A stretch of 12,663 nucleotides of DNA from contig JADGJH010000988.1 of assembly GCA_027596945.1 (NCBI GenBank), forward strand, positions 1 through 12,663, read 5' to 3'. Within the stretch, counting starts at the first letter, position 1. Each line of letters begins with the position of its first letter. Both the position numbers and the translations under genes were made by a program. Under the pieces are notes generated by a model. The model worked only from the letters and a program-made list of their open reading frames with translations, did not search any database and was not told the origin of the DNA. This stretch comes from Physocladia obscura. Lineage: Eukaryota > Chytridiomycota > Chytridiomycetes > Chytridiales > Chytriomycetaceae. Shown piece by piece: positions 10,001-12,663 of the stretch.

Positions 10001-10935
10001 TCCGTTGCCATTCTCATCATCGACAGCGTCTTCGGGATATATCCAGTTTTCAGGCTCGGCTTTGCCTTCACAGGCGTAGTCGTCGCGCACGGGTTTGCCG
10101 CGCACTACTATCTGATAACCAAAGAGTTTGAAGGCTGAGCGGGTCGACATGATGCCGAGGGGGCGGGTTCGGAAATTGGAGGCGAGGAGGTCCATTGATT
10201 CCAGAACTTGTTTATCTTCGTCCGAGGCGTAAAGTCGTTTGATGTGCGTGTTTTTCATGTGGAGGAGATATGAATCGCGGAATCCCATCGACCGTGCAAC
10301 GTCAAGCTATTATTAAAAACATATAAACCACACAAAAAAAAAAAAAAGGAAAACAAGACAGGGAATGATGATAATGATCAAACCGTCAGCATGTAGTAGC
10401 GTGTAGGGTGTCGAGCAAGGCGAAAATATCTACATTTGAACTTCCTACCTGTTTATTTTATTTTATTTTAATATTTGTTGTTGCCTGTTACCACCACCAG
10501 TTAATAATATAAAATATCTAACGAACCGTCTAGAAGTTCGCCATCTGATGTTATTTTAGTTTCTCCGACAGCATCAAAAGCAACAGTTTTGTCCTCGTCC
10601 GAATCTTCACCATCATCAGCGTGGCCATCAATAAAACGATTCTTTTTGGCTTTCGCAGCAGATTTTGGCAGAGATGGTCGGCCGCGCTTTTTTGACACTG
10701 CTGCATCTGCGGCAACATCTTCGCTGTTGTCGTCAGTGTCGTTGAACTTGTTGTTGTCCTGGAACTTCGCCGTGTCTTTGTTTTTTTCAGGAGATGAATC
10801 CACATCCATCACAGCGGCCACGGATCCAGCTGCGGAGCTAGATTCTTGTGGCACATTGCTAGTGATTTGCGATTGTGCGGTTACATCGTCAGATAACGGT
10901 GTGCTTCGTGCTGCGTTTTTTGACGGACTGCCCAT
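7020..10935 (-). CDS. RSC7/SWP82-type chromatin-remodelling subunit fused to a triple PHD-finger cluster
   Basis: Eight exons on the minus strand: 10935-10527, 10448-10384, 10306-9312, 9237-8769, 8703-8584, 8473-7654, 7587-7320 and 7257-7020, joined in frame to 1127 aa. In order: acidic N-terminus with an AT-hook-like KKRGRP (82-87); RSC7/SWP82 domain (about 128-260: DGRKFKCRYFRLARHPTRYY, MGFRDSYLL, FRTRPLGIMSTRSAFKLFG, RDDY); a second conserved block (FLDIHTN...LTQPTR, IMPSQYQGAYSFHRTRFGQN); a Cys/His motif C658-C668-C679-H682; a Gln-, Met-, Ala- and Gly-rich linker (687-855); then PHD1 (C860, C863, C884, C887, H892, C895, C916, C919), PHD2 (C922-C967) and PHD3 (C1021, C1024, C1044, C1047, H1052, C1055, C1076, C1079). 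The protein is inferred to be a nuclear subunit of a SWI/SNF or RSC complex that reads histone tails. The start at 10935 is the first ATG in frame. Exon 6 uses the TTCAG acceptor at 8474, which keeps phase; the CTAG 11 nt earlier does not. Yeast Rsc7 and Swp82 lack PHD fingers. Confidence 0.9.
8007..8023. repeat. (CCG)n microsatellite in coding sequence
   Basis: A short CCG run on the + strand encodes the eight-glycine tract (residues 835-842) of the PHD protein's linker on the minus strand. It is length-variable in principle without shifting frame. Confidence 0.7.
8073..8099. repeat. (GCT)n microsatellite in coding sequence
   Basis: A GCT-type triplet run, with one GCC interruption, encodes the nine-alanine tract (residues 812-820) of the minus-strand PHD protein. 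Triplet length change would alter the linker without breaking the frame. Confidence 0.75.
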
Positions 10936-11200
10936 CTTTCCAGAGATTGAGAAGAGCGAAAAAAAGTGGCGCCGAAATGAAGGCAAGAAAAAAACAAAAT
11001 CATAAAGATTGATATAAACATAATGTTAATGTCTTGTTAATACTTGTTGCTCTGTTTACAAAAGATTATGAAACGTGGCAATGTGAAACAGGCACACAAA
11101 AATGTCGAAACAAAACAAAAGAAAAGTGGAAAAGTGGAAAAAAAAAGGAGAAAATAACATCAGTTAAACTCCCACCAAAAGACTTCACAAATACCCAGCA
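10936..11200. promoter_or_regulatory. Divergent promoter region between the RSC7-PHD gene and the F-box gene
   Basis: These 265 bp separate two start codons pointing away from each other, so both genes must be driven from here unless their leaders contain introns. The stretch is A-rich on the + strand toward the F-box gene. It includes a tandem AAAAGTGG repeat (about 11122-11138) and a TTAAT..CTTGTT repeat (about 11025-11048). No clear TATA box is visible for either gene. Confidence 0.6.
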
Positions 11201-12304
11201 ATGACGGCAGCAACCAGAGAAGCAAAAGCAAGCGGCATTCAGGCTGGTCATGCTGGAGACTTGTCGTATGAAAGTGAGCAAGAAGTGGGAGTGGAAGTGG
11301 TGGAGTTCAACGGCATGTCTAGCCAGGGAGCCGAAGGGGAGGAGACGGAAAAAGACGGGGAAAGAGATGCGGAGCTTCTTCCAGTACTACCGGTGGGAAG
11401 TGGCATGAAAAGAAGGGTTGATGATGGGACTCTGGTTCTTTTTCTTCCCGCAGAGCTTATGTTGGTCGTGTGCACCTTTGCAGCAACCGGCGCCGTGCTG
11501 CAGCTGCGGCTAGCCTCGCGCCGCATGCGGACGCTTGCCGATGTCGAGTTGCGGCATCGGTCTCGCGCACGCTTGGCCACCTTCGACGCCACCTTCGACA
11601 CTGCCGCTGCCGCCTTGCTGGCCCTAGAACACGACCGCTTGCCTCAGCTGCGCCACTACAAGACCTTTCTCAGAAACATTGACATGAACCATCTTACGGA
11701 AGCCACGTGAGTCTTTCTTCCTTTCTCTCTCAGCCCATTTACCAACGAATGCACTCACGACAGCTGGTACGCTTCCCCTCCCGACGAAGTCAAGACTGTG
11801 TGCGAATGCCTGTGCATTCTCAAGGGTCTGCCTGTCGCCACTGTTCAGCCCAAGCGCTCATCTATTGGAAAGTCCCAGTCCGTCGATGGCTCCTCGTTTT
11901 CATCGCAAAACGAACCGCTTGACTCCTCGTTCTCAACTCTCTCACTGGTTACCGACGACTCCGTCGCAGACTCTCAATCCCAGCAAACTGTTTCCTGGGC
12001 TTCGCTGAAAAAGCAAATGTCCCACTACTCGTTCAAAAACTGGGTCTCTAACTTGCGTTCGAATGTCGAAAAAATTCCTTACTCTGCCATCAAACGCGTG
12101 GAATACATTATCATGCACGACCAAATGATTACATATGAGCGTCTGAGGGAAGTTTCTAGACCTGGCTATTCACTTTTGATTGTTGTTGCTGCATGTCTAC
12201 AATACGGAAATTTGAGTGAAGATGTGAAAGTTAAAACTATAGAGGTAGACTCTTTGGGTGAACGAATTCGTCTGGCACGACTGTTTCTCGCATGCATTGA
12301 GTAG
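11201..12304 (+). CDS. F-box-like protein with a dynein-stalk-like C-terminal domain
   Basis: Two exons, 11201-11706 and 11764-12304, give 348 aa. The N-terminal 75 residues are acidic and low in complexity. Residues about 80-125 look like an F-box (LVLFLPAELMLVVCTF, then LRLASRRMRTLA), which would recruit Skp1 and an SCF ubiquitin ligase. The C-terminal half resembles the coiled-coil stalk and microtubule-binding region of dynein heavy chain. PPDEVKTVCECLCILKG (174-190) matches the dynein PPxxVKxVxEAVCxLxG block. A Ser-rich insert (about 200-245) follows. Then SWASLKKQMSHYSFKNWV (from 246), EKIPYSAIKRVE and TYERLREVS...VVAACLQYG correspond to the dynein W-KxLL...F...NIP..VIKKI....VSxAxxxLxxWVxAMxxY pattern. 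There are no ATPase modules, so it is not a motor. Its function is unknown; it may be a ubiquitin-ligase adaptor that contacts microtubules or uses the fold as a substrate-binding module. The 5' half is notably GC-rich. A longer C-terminus (366 aa) is possible through an extra exon ending at 12478. Confidence 0.8.
11707..11763 (+). other. Intron of the F-box gene with two in-frame acceptors
   Basis: The donor GTGAGT at 11707 can join an acceptor CAG ending at 11733 (27-nt intron) or one ending at 11763 (57-nt intron). The two differ by 30 nt, so both keep frame and differ by ten residues. The short version has no adenosine suitable as a branch point. The 57-nt version matches the size of other introns here and gives the better spacing to the dynein-like PPxxVK block, so I chose it. 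Confidence 0.65.
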
Positions 12305-12478
12305 ATTTATTGACTCAATTATTCAGTTGGACCTTTTGATTTTACTTTTCTTTTTTTCCTGCAAGAGATGCATACTTTTCTTTCCTTTTTTTTTTTTTTT
12401 TTTTTTTGATCACTCTCAAGTTATTCAAATTTTGAATTCGCTTCGCCTGGCTCGCGTCACTCAGTGTTTTTTAAGTAA
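12301..12478 (+). other. Alternative 3' intron and terminal exon of the F-box gene
   Basis: The stop TAG at 12302-12304 overlaps a possible donor GTAGAT (12301). A very strong pyrimidine tract (including 22 T) precedes a CTCAAG acceptor at 12420. Splicing 12301-12420 out adds an in-frame exon, 12421-12478, encoding YSNFEFASPGSRHSVFFK followed by TAA. That patch is more GC-rich than its surroundings. It would replace the last residue and extend the protein to 366 aa. Confidence 0.35.
12386..12407. repeat. Poly(T) tract, 22 nt
   Basis: An uninterrupted run of 22 T lies in the 3' region between the convergent F-box and ILV5-like genes. It may be a splice-acceptor pyrimidine tract for the F-box gene or simple low-complexity DNA. 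Its length is likely variable and prone to sequencing error. Confidence 0.85.
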
Positions 12479-12663
12479 TTCATACCATTTTCAGTAATAG
12501 ACCGTTGGGATTCAGTTCCATTGGCAACAGACTCGTAGAGACGTTGAAAGACTGGCTTGGTGGCCTTGTGAAATTCGGGTGCCCAGTCCAGGGCACCACG
12601 ACGGGCGGTTGTTGAGCAGTTTGCGTACATCCAGTCCATACCTTTGGCACCAATGAGGGGGTA
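12457..12663 (-). CDS. ILV5: Ketol-acid reductoisomerase (acetohydroxyacid reductoisomerase), 3' part
   Basis: The frame enters from the right edge as YPLIGAKGMDWMYANCS, followed by TTARRGALDWAPEFHKATKP and VFQRLYESVANGTESQRSI. This is the C-terminal knotted domain of the fungal class I enzyme (yeast Ilv5 has LIGKYGMDYMYDACSTTARR, RGALDWYP, KPVFQDLYES and NGTETKRS at the same place). The enzyme makes dihydroxy-isovalerate and dihydroxy-methylvalerate with NADPH and Mg in mitochondrial isoleucine/valine synthesis. The 5' part lies outside the window. The visible frame stops at 12457 after a tail NYLKNTE, whereas yeast Ilv5 continues for about 40 residues (LEFNSQPDYREKL and onward). A possible donor GTATGA begins at 12485, so the last exon may be spliced, but I find no matching tail sequence on this strand within the window. 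The identity is firm and the 3' end is not. Confidence 0.9.
   Translation of the reverse strand, partial: YPLIGAKGMDWMYANCSTTARRGALDWAPEFHKATKPVFQRLYESVANGTESQRSITENGMNYLKNTE

Noticed and set aside
10936..10986. N-terminal extension of the RSC7-PHD protein
   Set aside because: It would need a TTG start. The ATG at 10935 is the first standard start in frame.
10589..11005. 138-codon plus-strand ORF
   Set aside because: It lies antisense to the first exon of the RSC7-PHD gene, whose frame has the conserved content. The Ser/Ala-rich translation is a shadow of that exon.
11248..11601. 117-codon minus-strand ORF
   Set aside because: Antisense shadow of the F-box gene's first exon in GC-rich DNA, where stops are rare.
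12258..12497. Separate 79-codon plus-strand ORF reading through the poly(T) tract
   Set aside because: Its Phe run is the T tract and the frame differs from the F-box gene's. The tail is better explained as a possible spliced terminal exon in another frame.
1..12663. CRISPR array, tRNA, rRNA, bacterial promoters or operon structure
   Set aside because: No regularly spaced repeats or RNA gene signatures were seen, and the intron-bearing genes show that this is eukaryotic DNA.

Overview
The window comes from a fungal nuclear genome, probably an early-diverging (Mucoromycota-like) lineage. The genes are split by short GT-AG introns, mostly 55-110 nt, with strong pyrimidine tracts. A fungal RSC7/SWP82 chromatin subunit, a nucleolar Noc2, a sugar porter and a yeast-type mitochondrial ketol-acid reductoisomerase share the locus. 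The phylum is inferred from style and gene content only.

Layout: (1) 95-2742 (+) is a complete five-exon NOC2 gene for 60S ribosome assembly. (2) 2743-5067 is a 2.3 kb AT-rich stretch with no intact gene. It holds small inverted repeats and, on the minus strand near 4.4-4.9 kb, short protein-like segments in shifted frames that could be a decayed gene. (3) 5068-6887 (+) is a five-exon MFS sugar porter of 505 aa. (4) 7020-10935 (-) is an eight-exon gene for a 1127-aa protein. It joins an RSC7/SWP82 chromatin-remodelling domain to a small Cys/His motif, a Met/Ala/Gly-rich linker and a three-PHD-finger cluster resembling those of DPF/BAF45 and KMT2 proteins. (5) 10936-11200 is a divergent promoter region. 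(6) 11201-12304 (+) encodes an F-box-like protein whose C-terminal half resembles the microtubule-binding stalk region of dynein heavy chain. (7) 12457-12663 (-) is the 3' end of an ILV5-like gene that runs off the window.

These are independent housekeeping and regulatory genes, not an operon. The transporter and the PHD gene converge tail to tail (132 bp between stops), as do the F-box and ILV5 genes. The PHD gene and the F-box gene share a promoter region. The two most interesting items are the unusual domain combinations in (4) and (6). All exon joins were worked out by hand from reading-frame continuity and splice signals, and they all keep frame, but no transcript data were available.
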